A DNA stretch of 64,000 bases from Nymphalis io (Eukaryota > Arthropoda > Insecta > Lepidoptera > Nymphalidae), in the NCBI RefSeq assembly GCF_905147045.1, contig NC_065902.1, positions 3,231,377-3,295,376 of the forward strand. Reading direction: 5' to 3'. The notes under the pieces were generated by a model. It saw only the letters and a list, made by a program, of their open reading frames with translations, searched no databases and was not told the origin of the DNA. Shown here in pieces: positions 31,736 to 45,735 of the stretch. Both the position numbers and the translations under genes were made by a program. Each line of letters starts with the position of its first letter. Within the stretch, counting starts at the first letter, position 1.

Positions 31736-34700
31736 ATATATATTTAGCAATATTTCACTTAAAAGCGTGATATTTTAAATAAACACTGCAAGTGAAATCA
31801 AAACTAGTAAAACGGTTATATAATATATGACATCACACTATAACCCACGAGGGTGGAGCGATAACGTTTAACGCAATTGAAACCGCGAGACGTAACTAGT
31901 TTAATTATTATATAGCATTTTTCAATCTAAGGAGAACCTTAGATTTACGTATTCCATGCGATTTGCTAATTATTGTTCTTTTATACAATGCACTTTTAAT
32001 AACAAAGTTCTTAATTAATATATCAATCTATATTTTTGCTTAATAAATTTTATAAAATTTAATTTAGCTTCGAAATTTTCGTAAACATTAGTCGACATTC
32101 GAATCGCCATTTTATTCGCGAATCTATAAATAAATATCATATATTATTCAAGATCTCGACCAATGGTATTCCGTCAATTCGATGTCAGCGTTGTTTTGTG
32201 TTTACTCCTCTTGTGGTAGGAATGGGCTATTGGCTTATACCGTTACGCTCGAATGACTTTTCGGATTGTCAGAAAAAATCGGATAAAGTCGATTTTGATT
32301 CATAATAAACTTACTTTACGCAGAGCGAGGTAAGATAGCTAATAATGTTCTTATACTGTAAATATGCTAAAACCTATGATACAAGTACATATATAGTAAA
32401 CAAGTCTGATATATGAGTTCCCTTGAACAGTTATTTGTAACAGATAATTACGTATATAAATATGAACCTAGATTATATATTTGAGATATATCAGAAAGAA
32501 AAAATATTAATTGTTAAATTATTTTATCTTAGTAATTAAGAATTTGTAAAAGGCAACTTGCTTATGCAATGGTATAAAAATCTGACATTAGTAAAAGCGT
32601 GACCGCAGAACAATTAGTTATATATAACAGAATCTGATAACCAGGCGAGGTGGTACCACCGAGACAATAGAGCTTTGTGCTCCTAACTTATCTCCACTGT
32701 GTTTATTGTTAGTGTATGCAGTGATTTTACGCCCACAGCCTTTTAAATAGATGACTTTGTTAAAATCTTTTAAGTTATAAGTGAGGTTTGTACTGGAGTA
32801 TTGGCCTAATAAATATGGTTATAAAATGAATTACAACGAAATAAATGTACATATTAAATTTTTGTCTATCCTATATATTTAATAATCATTGGAAAATTAT
32901 TAGGAAAATAATTGTGACACCATAAAATTAGTTCCTATTCAGGTCACCAGGTGTCAAGTCGCCACAAGTCCGATCTTAATCGCTAATCGTATTAATATTA
33001 TTTATTAATAACTGTCAGATTCGCTGTTTTTAATGCCAGAGGTCGCTTAATAAGTTTTTTTTTTATATTTGTTATTTTTGGTTTGCAGATGCTTTTTAAC
33101 CTCTGAACTGGTATATATATATATACAAAGAAACTTTTTATCTTATATTGGTAAGCTATTAAACGGAATTTCTTACAAAACTTTTAAAAACGTTTGTCGT
33201 GATTGATAGGCACAGCCAAAACTACAGAGTCTGAAAAGCTTAAATTTGGAACAAAGGTTTAATTTATAACGCAAACATCCGCTACGAAAGGATTTTTGGA
33301 ACTTCCATCTTTATTAGGAGGGAAATTTTGTATGAACTTTACCCGTACGAAGTAGGGATTGCTATATTCTTATAGATTACGAGAGAGTGTCATAGTGTTT
33401 TAGACGGGATGAGCTAAATGTGGCGATGGTATGGATAAAAAGTATTATTATTACACGGGTAAATTAACTTATATTGAAGTAAAGTCTTTCAGTTCGTTTG
33501 TTACCAAGAATCGCTCGTGCGTACTCTTGTATCTATGGTTGGATGTACCGCATGCGCGGTCGTGTGCATCTCTTCTTTTTGCTATTCGAGAGTAGTGGTA
33601 CTTTCCGCACTGTGGGCCATTGTTCTTATATACGTTCGATTAGATCGTGCAGTTGTTTAAAGAAATAAAACTAACAGAGAAAAAACCGCATTGCAATCAT
33701 ACCCTCAATTATTTAAATATGATATGTATAATTAATATAACAATCCATTTAGTCGTAGTTTAAAAATAAAGAAAAAGCAAAAAGGTTTTAAACATCATAA
33801 ATCAGCGCTTGCTGACCGGATTGGAACATCAGATATTGTTAATTAAGCTCATTGAACTCAACTAATGAGATTTCATCCTAAAATATATACACGTAAAAGT
33901 TTAAGTAATGTCCGTGGTTCATACATTTAAATAATAGTCAAAAATATGTAATCGCTAATTTATATATTAATCATAAAATTTGGCATTAAACGCGATGCCT
34001 TTGCCTTTAAATCAGAAATACTATGGAGGAATATTATAATTGTACAGAGTAAAAAGCAAACGATCATGCTTAGATACAAAATTAACGATAGAAATCCTTT
34101 TGTGAATAGAGTTGAGAAGTTGATAGATGATTACTCATGGCAAATAGATTTGAAAATTTCCACTGTAGTGCGTGAGAAGGCTTCTGATTGCAATTATTAA
34201 TTACTTAGAGATGCGAGTCCACTGAGTACGGGTCGTATCTGTCGGTGAATGAGACCGTAGCGTGACTTGTTGCAAGCTTCATTGCAACATAGATGTTATA
34301 AAGATACACAGATAATTAATTATGTTACTTTAATAACTTTTTTTAATTAAATTATTGCATTTTTAATCTATATCAAATTAAGAATGTTGTGACATTGTTA
34401 TTATATCAAACATATTAAAAGAAATGAAAAGATTAATTAAAGTATGTTTCTTATTTATTTTAAATGAATAGTGACATTGAGTATTTTTTCTTTTTTATTA
34501 CTAATGGCTTAAAATATTTGTTGTTTTAAGTGTTTTATAAGGAGAGCATGATCCTAATTATTCTAAATGGAGAATAGCCTGCCTAAAACATATAACAGTG
34601 ATCTAGTCTATACAAATGAGGTTTTCACTATTTTCACATTCTTTTAATTCGATGGAACGGTAATCTACTAGCGGCTTAACGCGCTTTCCGAAGCAGGGTA

Positions 34701-35091
34701 ATGTTAATATTAGTAATTTGCAAATTCCAGACAGTTATCTAAATTGATTAAAAAACTCCCTCGAGCTTAACTCCTAAATAATACATACTACCCATAAGCT
34801 ATCCCTGAGCTAGCCACTAGACCAAGAGATTATACGAGCATAGTATGGGTATACACTATATTATTTTACTTTACAACTAAATTATTTACTAATGATAACA
34901 ATAATTTTAATGATATGAAAATCAAATGTAACAAAATATATCTAATATCTAAAGTTACAAAGTCAGTGTGGCTAAAATTATAGATTAATTGTTGAAAATA
35001 TGAACGTAATCCGAACTTAATGACACTAAACCTCTTTAGTGTCACTCTCTCTAATAAAATGTCTGTCGTTGTAACCACGTTACGTCTTTTT
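31736..35091. other. Intronic, no gene recognised
   Basis: AT-rich. I saw no named repeat. GC-richer unique bits lie at 33490-33620 and 34205-34265. Confidence 0.45.
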
Positions 35092-35432
35092 ATTTAACCT
35101 TTATGAGCCGAGATGGCCCAGTGGTAAGAACGCGGAAATCAAGTTCAAACCCGGGCAAGCACCACTGAATTTTCATGTGCTTAATTTGCGATTATAATTC
35201 ATCTCGTGCTTTACGGTGAAGGAAAACATCGTGAGGAAACCTGCATGTGTCTAATTTCACTGAAATTCTGCCACATGTGTATTCCACATCCACACCACGA
35301 TGATCCAATGCGGGCAGCATTGGAGCATCGTGGTTTGATAAGCTCCAAACCTTCTCCTCAAAAAGAGGAGAGGTGGCCTTTAGCCCAGCAGTGGGACATT
35401 CACAGGCTGTAACGGTTACAGATTTAACCTTT
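35092..35432 (+). repeat. SINE-B, full-length, with target-site duplication
   Basis: The 11-mer atttaaccttt at 35092-35102 recurs at 35422-35432 around a SINE-B. Box A is near 35112. The tRNA part has lost about 18 bp of the anticodon region ('aacgcggaaatcaagttc'). A local duplication in the body repeats the 'gatc/catcg' segment. Confidence 0.85.
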
Positions 35433-36013
35433 CCCTACCCTAGCTCTGTAAAACTATAATCTAATTCTAGTTTTTATTCTTAATATTATAAGCTAAGAAC
35501 TCTTCACGTAACAAGGGTATTGCTTTTCACAAAGAATACGACTTATTATTATTTATATGTTATTTAAATAACATAGGATTTATAATTATAAGGATAACGA
35601 TTTATTAATAACTAGAGTTAATATGTTTTATAATGATATCTATTAAATAATGCATAAGCTAATTATTTTATCGCTCGCTTTATAATTGTATATATAAAAT
35701 GTTAATTATTTTGTATAAATAACGGAAATGTAATCGTCAATTAATTACATAAATAATATGTTAGATGTGCTTGACATAATTAATTACTGATCTTATTAAA
35801 TGTATAAAATACGTCAACATTTTGATTATTATAAATTTCTCTGTTAAATTTGTATATACATCTGTTTAGTTTTTTTTTTCTTTATTCTATTTTTTTTTTT
35901 AATATTATATAAGTTATTATTCCTTGATTGAAGACTAGATAATTAAATTATAAATCTTTTATTTTAAAATAAGTTAGTTTTACTTAGTTTTTATTTACAA
36001 TTTCTTATAGGTT

Positions 36014-36110
36014 AGGTCCGAAAAACATTGATTTCGGTTTGAAAGGTCAGTGAGCCAGTATAATAATGGGTACAAGATAGTGCCTCAGATCCCATGGTTG
36101 GCTACGACGC
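36014..36110 (+). repeat. SINE-A internal fragment
   Basis: 'tcggtttgaaaggtcagtga' 'gccagtataat' and 'cccatggttggc' match SINE-A middle. Decayed. Confidence 0.5.
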
Positions 36111-39100
36111 TAGAAATAATTATATTTTTTTACAATACTATGGGCAAAGGTTTCTGTAGTAGGTACTAAAACTTTTTTTTAATTTATACTTGAGGATTTA
36201 AATAAATTGTAAAGAAATACATATTTAGAAAAAAAAAACGCTTCCATACAAATCATGATTGCATGGGTTGGTGGCAAGAATGCTAGTAGCATTGCCCGTT
36301 GAATTGCAACTCCGATCCTCTGGGCGATAAATAAAACACCCCATGTTACCAGTGGTGGCAATAAGTCTGTTTTATTTTATCCATTATTACTCTAAGTGCT
36401 TATAATTTGTAATATTTAAATGTTTTCATTAACAATACTTCTGTTTTGTTGCACTTTCCTAAGGTAAAAAAAAAAACATTATCGTTGCTAAATATTACTG
36501 TTTCAATAACAAATATTGATTAATTAAACATTGTCATTTTTTACGAATCCATAGTGAATACCATAGATTACAATAGATCATTTTAAATATCAACAAGTGA
36601 TGTCATGTTTTCAAGTCATGTCAGTTCAAGGTCTTTGTTTATCTTAACTCCTCATTCCATTGGAATAGACTTTAAGTACTACTTCAAGTATAACGACTAT
36701 TACTGTATATGTTCGTATATAAAACATAATTTGGTTCGCATTCCTGAGACAATGCAAGTGTCATCGGACATCAGCTACTGCTCGGCACGCGGCTAATATT
36801 TTATCCGGCGGTCTTCATTGCGCCGTGATCGAGTCTAACTTAGGGATGTTCGTTATAAAATTAACTGAAATATCGATTAATATATTTATAACAGCCAATG
36901 AAATAGGCTGTCAAAATGTAATACGAGTTTTTGAATATTTATTTATTTTAATTATAAATGAACATTGGAAATTGTTATAAATAAATTTGATGTATTTATT
37001 TTTAAGGAAAATGTAATAAAACATAATTAAAATGTTATAGTGCCATAAATAGATAAAATAAAATATATATCTAATTTTTTTCTTAAAAAAGAAAGAATGT
37101 GCGAATTTTCTCCACGACGTTGACTGATGATAGCTTCTTAGCTGATTGGAAGGGTGTTTAGTATACGTATTCAAATAGTAATAAGTAACGATATTAATAA
37201 AATATTTTCATTTTGAAATATGTATTTTTTTTATTTAATATTATAAAAATCAAATTTATAATAAAACAAACACTTATACATTTTGCATTAATCTATAATA
37301 AAAAATATGTTAATAAAAATTAGCTGCTTAGAAATAAAATGAAGGTTAAAATGTGTTTTTTTAAGTAAAGTATATAAATTTTATTTTAAATCGACATATC
37401 CATGTCGCATCACGAAGCCGCGAGCGAAAGAGGCGTGCGCGGGTTGCTCTCATTAATCTTTCATTTCTACGTTATATTATTAGAGGAACGGGTTTGCACG
37501 GATGCTGTGTGAGGGGGACGGGGACGTGAACCCGATTGAACCCTCAGTAGCACCTGCCGCGTCCGGCCGCTATAAAGCTGACTTTGTATCATATCATTAT
37601 ATACATAGCGCCAGGTAGCCTTATAAAAGATGATATAATAAATTTACGATTCATTTTTTAATCGAACGATTCTAATTCGAATTTTCTCGAATGGCAACAT
37701 CGTTTTGTAAATAATAGGAGATTTAAAAAAAAGTATAAACAGTGATGTACAATGAAGTTGTCATTGCTATTGCGGCAAGGTAGGTGGTAATCGAGATTCT
37801 TGTACATATAGGGAATAACAACATAACTAAATATATAAATAAAAACTATACAGTGTTTCTTGTGACTACTTTCTTTGAATACGACACATGATTAGATAAG
37901 GAATTATTTATTTTTAATTATTAAACGAATATAATTCATGCTAAAATAAATGGCTGTATGTTTGCTACCTTATCATGTAAGCCATGTTAATTAAGATAAA
38001 TAGTGACCTGAGCAAGGGACCTTGATAAGAACTCAGGTATAAATAATAAACTTACGAGAAATAATAGGCGTACCGGCGAGATTTGGGTATGAAGTCACGG
38101 GAAACACCTAAAGATACATAAAACTATATATTGAGTAAGATGTAATATTTTTGTCTATATAAAAAAATAACTGATTGATTGATTTACATATCAACGCACA
38201 GCCCAAAATACTGGGGCTGGCACCATGATAATTGCATACGGGCTTACTTTTAAACAGTAGGTCAGCGCGAAAGAAGAATTTAAAAAAATATAACCCCTAG
38301 TGAGGGGATGAAAGCTTGTATGAAAATACTTTATTTTAGAAACAAGAGCTATAAAAAATTGTTATTAGCAATTCAGCATTATAACAAGTGAAGCCGAATG
38401 TAAAGCGCTTAAACAGTGCTTGCTATGTAATGCTATATTGTAATGAATGCTCAAACTCTGTGCTTATATTCTATGTAACGACTAACTATCGTTTTACGTT
38501 TACCTTAATAAGCTTATGTAACTTTATGTAAGCTGACTTTGTTAATGCGATTTTCATGTTCATGTGTGTAGAATTTAATTAATTGGTATTTTATTTGTAT
38601 TGCATGTGGTTCGTAAATATGTAATTAAATCAAATAAATCCTTTGAAACTGAGATGCTTGAAAAACTTTATAAATTCAAATCCGAGTACTTTCAAGTTCT
38701 CTGAAATTAAAGGTTTTTTTTTTTGTGAATAATAATAGCCTATGGAATTATATATATGTATGTACTATATTTCTGTAAGAAAATTGACAATCTATGTCAA
38801 AAAAATACTAAATACATAGAAATAATGAATGTGTAAAAAATTATATACTTTGATAAATAAAGCGACAACTAAGACTCGTTACATAAACGAAATAGTTGAA
38901 GTTATTGTTAAATGAACTAAAGTTTCATTATGAGTAAATAACGGAAACTTGTTGGAACTGTAAAGTAAATAAGAGCATAGTAAATCATCAGTCCTAATAC
39001 TATCGGCTTGATTTACACCATTGCACCGTTTTCAGCTTGAGGCTGCGAGCCATTGTTGACCGCCGGTCATTATAATCAACTGGTTATGTGTCGTAGCACC

Positions 39101-40880
39101 ACGTTGTGACTACGTAAGGATATTCCTGTTTTTAAGGTTCATTTTAAATTGGCTAATAAATTAATCATGTATTGATTGATGCATTCGTTTCTAGAAAGAA
39201 CTAAACGCATCGAAACGGGTTCCTAATGTTTAACAAAAATTCAATAACTAAGTTGACTAACATTATATTTTGCAGTTATATCGTTTTATAAAAGATCATT
39301 TGAAAGACACTCAATTCGCGACAATTTTACTTTTAAATTTGCTGAATTTTTAAATTTAATTTTTCATTTTCCGTCTAATCTAACCTAATCAATATTATCA
39401 TTGAATATTGTTATTGTTTAACGATATTTTATTAATTGAAGATTTATTTGGTAATTATTTTTCAAATACATTGAACTATTAGTTTGTATAGAGTTGATAA
39501 AAATTATGTTATTATTGTAACAAAACTTATTTGTAAAATCAAAGTTTGTCATTTGTTTCATTGTCAAATGACACGAGACTATAAATATGACTATTTATCA
39601 CGTGATCGACACTTGGACGTAAAATTATGTAAGCAACTATTTATGTTAATTTTTTCTATCAAATTGACTTTTGCTGTTGCGAGGCGAGACTTAAAATACT
39701 CAGCCGGATGTGGGAGCCCACTTAAGGACTCAGAATACGCACGTCCTAATATGATGATGCCTTATATGATGCCGAATTTATGTTTTAGTGTACAATCGTT
39801 ATTCATCCAACATAGAACATGAGCCCGTGAATACCAGATATTCCTTATTATATAAATACTGAAAGATTCTCAGCGCTTGCTCCCAATACAGATAGGAACG
39901 ATGGGCTACTGAGGAGTTTGGGTCACCGTGACTTTAGCTCTCCTGCCTGTGTTGTTGCAAGCGTCGAAAAATATCAGCTTTATTAGCTTTATAAGGAAAG
40001 TCTTGTGTTCATTGGCTTTTGCACTAACTTACTAAACAAATGACCATATTGACAAGTCATATTGTTTTATTATATATACCTTATTTATCGATTGTCATTG
40101 TTTTGTAAAAATCTTTACTAGTTGGTACATTTTGTTTAAGCTCGTTACGTGTTTGTGTTGTGACTTATAAAATGACAATTCAACCTTTATGATTTCTGCT
40201 TTAGGTAAATGTTTAATTTTTTAATATATTTTATCAAGTTAAAGTCCCTGTCACTCCTGTGTTTGAAGAATAGCTAATATCTTTAACCAAAATATGAAAT
40301 AGTAATAAAAAAAATTATCCACCAAGAGTCTTGAGCGGGCTTTGTTTTTTTTTCAGCTTAAGTTTTTGGTGAGCTGTAATAACTGTCTTAGTAGTAATTG
40401 AGTAAGCGTTTGTTAATTATTTGCATTCCTTTTTCTTGTGTCTATTTAAAAGTAAGAATTTATTTAAAAAGTAATATTTATTTGAGTGAAGTTTAATCAG
40501 TGGTGACGGAAAACCACGTCATTTACAAAAACTTGTTTTAATTTTCACATTGAATAGTTTAACGTTACATAAGTTGTTAAATAATTAATATGCAGATTAA
40601 GTTTCCGATGTAAGTGAACTGTTAATTGTTCTTGATTGGAAATAAAAACTCTCTAAACTTAAGAATACTGCATGTTTTAAATGAAATTCTAGTATAAGTA
40701 TGTTTATACATCAATCAATCTTGAAGCAGCGTAAGGATTCTTCTCAATGGAAATTTTATAAGCTTGATAAACAAAAGAAATTATAGTAATATTATTACAA
40801 ATTCGATAATTTTTAATAACAGAAGCCTAATTAGTATCAAGTATAGATTGCGGAATTATATTAAATATTGTATTTTTTAT
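36111..40880. other. Intronic, no gene established
   Basis: AT-rich. The 37395-37780 patch is GC-rich, has TATAAAG at about 37571 and TATAAAA at about 37622, and ends in a 28-nt open segment ATG...CAAG followed by gtaggt at about 37780; this is treated as a finding. The open frame 39484-39822 has no recognisable domain. Confidence 0.4.
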
Positions 40881-41163
40881 AGTATAGGTTGGGGGACGAG
40901 CATATGGGCCACCTGATAGTAAGTAGTAACCAACGCCCATAGTCATTGACGTTGTAAGTAATATTAACCATTCCTTACATCGCCAATGCGCCACAAACCT
41001 TGGGAACTAAGATGCTATGTACCTGGTGTGTGTAATTACACTGGCTCACTCACCCTTAAAACCGGAATACAACAATAACAAGTACTGCTGTTTTGCGGTA
41101 GAATATCTGATGAGTGGGTGGTACCTACCCAGATGGGCTTGCACAAAGCCCTATCACCATTAG
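40881..41163 (-). repeat. SINE-A, near full-length
   Basis: 'gacgagcatatgggccacct' to 'gcacaaagccctatcacc'. The A-tail is largely lost. Confidence 0.85.
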
Positions 41164-41348
41164 GAATATCCTTACTTTCATATAAAACATGCTGAAACTA
41201 CATACAAGTGTTGAATTGTTCACCAATTACCGGGTGTGAAGGTGCTCTGATAATTGAATGCATTGTTTATGGCCACAAAGCAGACAGGATTCAATAGGAT
41301 TACTTCTGTTTATAAGTTTTGTTAGTATGAGTTTTATATTTACTATTT

Positions 41349-41714
41349 TGTATACTGCAGTCGAGATGGCCCAGTGGTAAGAAAGTCGAGATGGCCCAGT
41401 GGTAAGAACGCGTGAATCTTAACCGATGAACGTGGGTTCAAACCCGGGCGGGCACCTCTGAATTTACATGTGCTTAATTTCTGTTTATAATTCATCTCGT
41501 GCTTTTCGGTGAAAAGGAAGGAAAACATCGTGAGGAAACCTGCATGTGTCTAATTTCATCGAAATTCTGCCACATGTGTATTCTACCAACCCGCACTGGA
41601 GCAGCGTGGTGGAATAAGCTCCAAACCTTCTGCTCAAAAAAGGGAGAGGAGGCCTTAGCCCAGCAGTGGGACATTTACAGGCTGTTACTGTACTGTACTA
41701 CTGTATACTGCAGT
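41349..41714 (+). repeat. SINE-B with duplicated A box and target-site duplication
   Basis: The 13-mer tgtatactgcagt at 41349-41361 recurs at 41702-41714, bracketing the element. At its 5' end a 25-bp unit carrying the A box is present twice in tandem (41359-41383 and 41384-41408). The B-box-like 'ggttcaaacccgggc' and the standard body and tail follow. It is one of the youngest SINE-B copies here. Confidence 0.9.
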
Positions 41715-42297
41715 GCTATTCTGTAAGAACTCAATACTCATATGTGAAATGTTGACTATGGTAGCTTAGAGCATTTCTTATTCTAATAATGAACTATTTA
41801 TAAGATATTGCTTGTATTTGGTTATTTAAACATATATATTATTTGAAATATCGGTGCTCTCTCTGTCTTTCAGAGTTAAATACGATGGCAAAAGTATTGT
41901 TGATATCTCTATATATTATTTAGTATATACAATATAAAAAATAGAAAAAAAACGTGTAGTATAAATAAAAATCAGTTTTGCAATGAGTAATATATAATAA
42001 AACTTGGGAAGGATAGCTGGATTTGCACGGGTATAATAAGGGTCTAAATATAACGTTTATATAATACATAGAACTCTATTCATGCTATCTTGGCGAACGC
42101 CAGTATGTCTCTCAGTCAGCATGTTTTTTCTGACATCCTCAACAATCGTCATTATTCAGCAATTTTACATAAATCATCGGGAATTCTGTTCATTGGTGAA
42201 AACAGTAAGAAAATTAGTTCATTACTAACAACATGGTAGAACAAACAAACCTAGATAATGTATGTACCTTTTTTTTGATCTCGCTGGAATAACGTAT

Positions 42298-42465
42298 TCA
42301 TGCTTTTCCGGCGCCGGGGCCGGCGCCGCACGAAGTGAAGTATGTGGGATTCGCCGGCGCCTGGAACTCCAGTGCACCGGAATACCCACCAAAAAACCCG
42401 CGGTACACCGTCTCTTCGGGGGCGGTACGGGATCGCTTGTGTATTACCGTGAGGTAATTATATGC
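42298..42465 (+). mobile_element. GC-rich LINE-like fragment, second copy
   Basis: 'gtatgtgggattcgccggcg', 'gaatacccaccaaaaaaccc' and 'ggtacgggatcgcttgtg' parallel the element at 9147-9560. It begins with a GC inverted repeat, ggcgccgg...ccggcgcc, at about 42309-42328. Confidence 0.5.
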
Positions 42466-43227
42466 TTCTAATTCATCCACAGTAAACTTAAAATAATGGA
42501 TTGAAATATATATATTTTTAAAGCTGAATAATAAAAAAATACATATTATTTAGATAAATTATTTTGGTCGTGATGTTAATAATATTATAGCCATAAATAT
42601 CTTCAGCCAGAATGCTGTTACAATTTTATCATAATATGTGTAGAAAAAATAAGTAAAGAAAAACATTCTTTATTTTATCTAACACTAAGTTATCGTAAAT
42701 AATGTTGCCATTATAAAAATGCGCATATCATAAAGTTAAGCAAGCGTTAAGCGCACGCGCCATGCTTATGGTCTTAGAAAAAACCGTCTTAATGTTTAAT
42801 TTGATGGAACCGCGACCTTTGTACTGAACCACGGAATGCTAATTAGGTGCAAAAAACTGAATATCATAAATAAACTTATCTATTCATGAGGTTATAAAAG
42901 CTTCCGTATAGCGGGGTATCGTTACTTCATTTAATACGTTCTGTAAAAAGAATATATTTCACAGATAAAATATGTTATATATTTTTTTAAATTAAGATAT
43001 GTCAGTTTGTTTTATTTTGCTATTAAAAATTATTAAAAAAAAGATTAACACTTGTGAGCTTGTATTTGTATTTTCCTTTTTTATAAAGTATTTAAGGAAC
43101 GAATTGCTAAAGTGACACTTACGATTTTCATACTATGTAATTCGTGTAACTAACGTTGGTCAAATTAAGATACGATATTATTTTGGCTTATTATAATATT
43201 ATAAATTTACATATAGTACTTATATAT

Positions 43228-43234
43228 TATTAAA

Positions 43235-43305
<71 letters not shown>

Positions 43306-43347
43306 TATTTAATTTTTATATATATATATATATATATATAAAAAATT
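43228..43347. repeat. (TA)n tract forming two nested palindromes
   Basis: A TA run of about 60 bp is flanked by 'taaataatta' and 'ttaattattta', a near-palindrome. It is followed by 'aattttta(TA)n' closing with 'taaaaaatt', a second near-palindrome with one extra A. Confidence 0.85.
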
Positions 43348-43859
43348 AAAATATGTACCGCACATAAAGTACAGCCTAATGTATTTATTTTTATTGTATT
43401 TAAAACGGAACCTTTCTTAGAAAATAGCTTTTCTTGTTAATGATTTCATAAAACTGATAATTATCAATATTATCCACTGAGGGTAAAACCATAGCAGCAA
43501 AAACGCAGCCGCAAAAAGCGTTATCTCTAAACACAGTTATCGCAAATACTTGTTGAACACAGAACAGTATTCAATATTACACGTGTATTAAAGATTATAA
43601 TCGCTTGCGTAAGTACTCATTGCATAGTAAATACTCAGTTTTTTAATTTTTCAAAGTATCAAAATGTTGAAAATGTCTTATGTTTAAAAACAGATATCAG
43701 TGTATCAGCTTGAGATGAATATTCTACGATCAGCATGATCGCTAGCACATATTTGAATTTATTATGTAAAGGGTTTTTTTTACTACCCACTTTGTTAGTT
43801 TTTTTAAGGATATTAGCAATTCCCGTTTTAAGTAATAACGTTTCCCGTTTTAATAATAA

Positions 43860-43990
43860 CTTCAATAAAGCTTAAGATTGTGTTAGGAGTGGGGACAACA
43901 ATAGTCCAAGGGCTTGGATCGAACCTGCGACTTATACATCGATAGGAGGTCCGTTAACCATTGCGCTAATGCCACTTCAAAAGTTACCGT
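43860..43990 (-). repeat. tRNA-like SINE-F fragment
   Basis: On the minus strand 'tggcattagcgcaatggtta' (A box) is followed about 35 nt later by 'gcaggttcgatcc' (B box). The spacing and the flanking non-tRNA sequence point to a SINE head; no acceptor stem closes, so it is not a tRNA gene. Confidence 0.55.
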
Positions 43991-44574
43991 TAGATGACGC
44001 TGCGGCACATCAACCGTTCAACCGTCTTGACTATCGGTTACAGGCAGGACAACGTCTGCGGGTTTTGCTAGTTAATTATAATTATTTAAGTAATATTGTA
44101 AATGCTAATGTTTGTATGGATGTAATATGTAGTATGTTTGTGATTCAGTCACGCTCTAAGGGCGGGACGGTTTGAAAATAAAGTGACATTATTTCATTTT
44201 ATTATATAATTAAATATTACTAGTATTTACGTAGACCGAAGTAGGCGGTTAACAGCTAGTTCTATAATACGAAATAGAGCTTTATAGTTGTTTTACTCAT
44301 CTTACAATAAAAACGTGATAAAAAAAATTGATAACATTAAAAGCGTTACTAAAGCTAAATTTACGCGTCAGAGAATAAAAATATAATATAATTCGAATGT
44401 AATAAGGATTAATAGCAACGATGCCATCTCAAAAATTATGTGTAAGAAAAATTAAATAGGTCTAGAGGCAAAAGCAAATACCATTATGTAATAATTAGAC
44501 TTCATTTTAGCATTGGTTGTCACTGGTACCTACAGATTTAAAAAAATATATATTTGGTTTAAGAAACCTAGCTC

Positions 44575-44735
44575 AGGTGTTATAACGATCGCACCACTGA
44601 TTTTAATACTTAATTTGTGTTTATCGGCTCGCGATGAAACGTATGTGTCAAATGAAATTCTGCTCCATTTTATCCACGAATCCGACTGTGTATGAGCGTG
44701 GTGGGATAAGCTCCAAAACCTACTCGTTACAAAAA
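44575..44735 (+). repeat. Decayed SINE-B body
   Basis: 'gcaccactgattttaatact' 'taatttgtg', 'gtgtcaaatgaaattctg', 'gagcgtggtgggataagctc' keep SINE-B order. The head is missing. Confidence 0.6.
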
Positions 44736-45169
44736 ATGAATTAAATTTAAGTAAAATAAAAATAATGCAAATCTAAATCACATGTTTCTTTATTATTAGA
44801 AAAGAATAAGGTTATGTCAACTGTACGCTAGTGCGGTATGAGCCTAAGCCGCGTGGCTGGCGCGTGCCAGTCAGCCAATTACACTTCTCCACCTTATTGC
44901 CGTCAGCATCAGAGCGATTGAATATACTCAGCCAACTGTATCGCCTGCCAGGTCGACATCAGTTAGGGCTACTACATACAAAGTAACTTGTCCTCCTACA
45001 TACATACATATATAACATTTTAAATATTTTCTCGTGTTCATCTTGAACTTAAAATTTAAATAAACTATTTATTATCTTCAGCTATTTCAGATGTGTGTTA
45101 AACTTGGAATGTTAAAATTTACGATCTTTCTTAAAAATGTTACTTAGCGACTGTCCAGTGAATCAAGGA

Positions 45170-45215
45170 TTTATCTCTTTCTTTCATTAATGATTTGACC
45201 TTCGAAGGAAGAAGA
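45170..45215 (-). repeat. Dispersed repeat G, copy 3
   Basis: 'tctctttctttcattaatga' and 'cgaaggaagaag' are the reverse complement of repeat G. Confidence 0.4.
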
Positions 45216-45627
45216 AACCGCACTTTTAAACTTCTCATCTGCTAATCAACGTTAATAAGTAAAGCCCTTGAGGAGTTGAAATTTTGCATACACATTGGTG
45301 CTAATGAACTTACAATGTAGTATGTTTAATATCGTAAATTTTTATGTTTCTTTTTGGTCTGTGTTGGTATTAATTGAGATTAGCTTAATTGGCGTAATAT
45401 TTATATACAAGTATATTCTGAAACTCATATTTCATTAAAATATTTATATATTTTTTATCGTTTCCATTTATCTTACATTCACATTTAAAATAACCCAAGT
45501 TGATTATTTTAATTAAATAAATGAATATTAGTCCGGACAAAATAAACATTTCAATTAATAATAATTCGTATTAAAAAAAATAAGGTCAAAGGTCATAAGA
45601 ATAAAAGTAGAATAGGCAATTGTCGAA

Positions 45628-45735
45628 GCCGAGATGGCCTAGTGGCTAGAACGCGTGAATAATAACCGGTGATCGAGGGTTCAAGTCCGACAAGCACCAT
45701 TGAATGTTTCATGTGCTTAATTTGTGTAAATTGTG
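45628..45735 (+). repeat. SINE-B head
   Basis: 'gccgagatggcctagtggct' and 'gagggttcaagtccg', then 'ttcatgtgcttaatttgtg'. The 3' part is missing. Confidence 0.7.

Noticed and set aside
35206..35412. Open frame MLYGEGKHREETCMCLISLK (also 41499-41726)
   Set aside because: It is the translation of the SINE-B body; the same peptide recurs at each copy.
39484..39822. 112-codon open frame
   Set aside because: No recognisable domain, no splice or poly(A) context and ordinary AT-rich composition in the first half.
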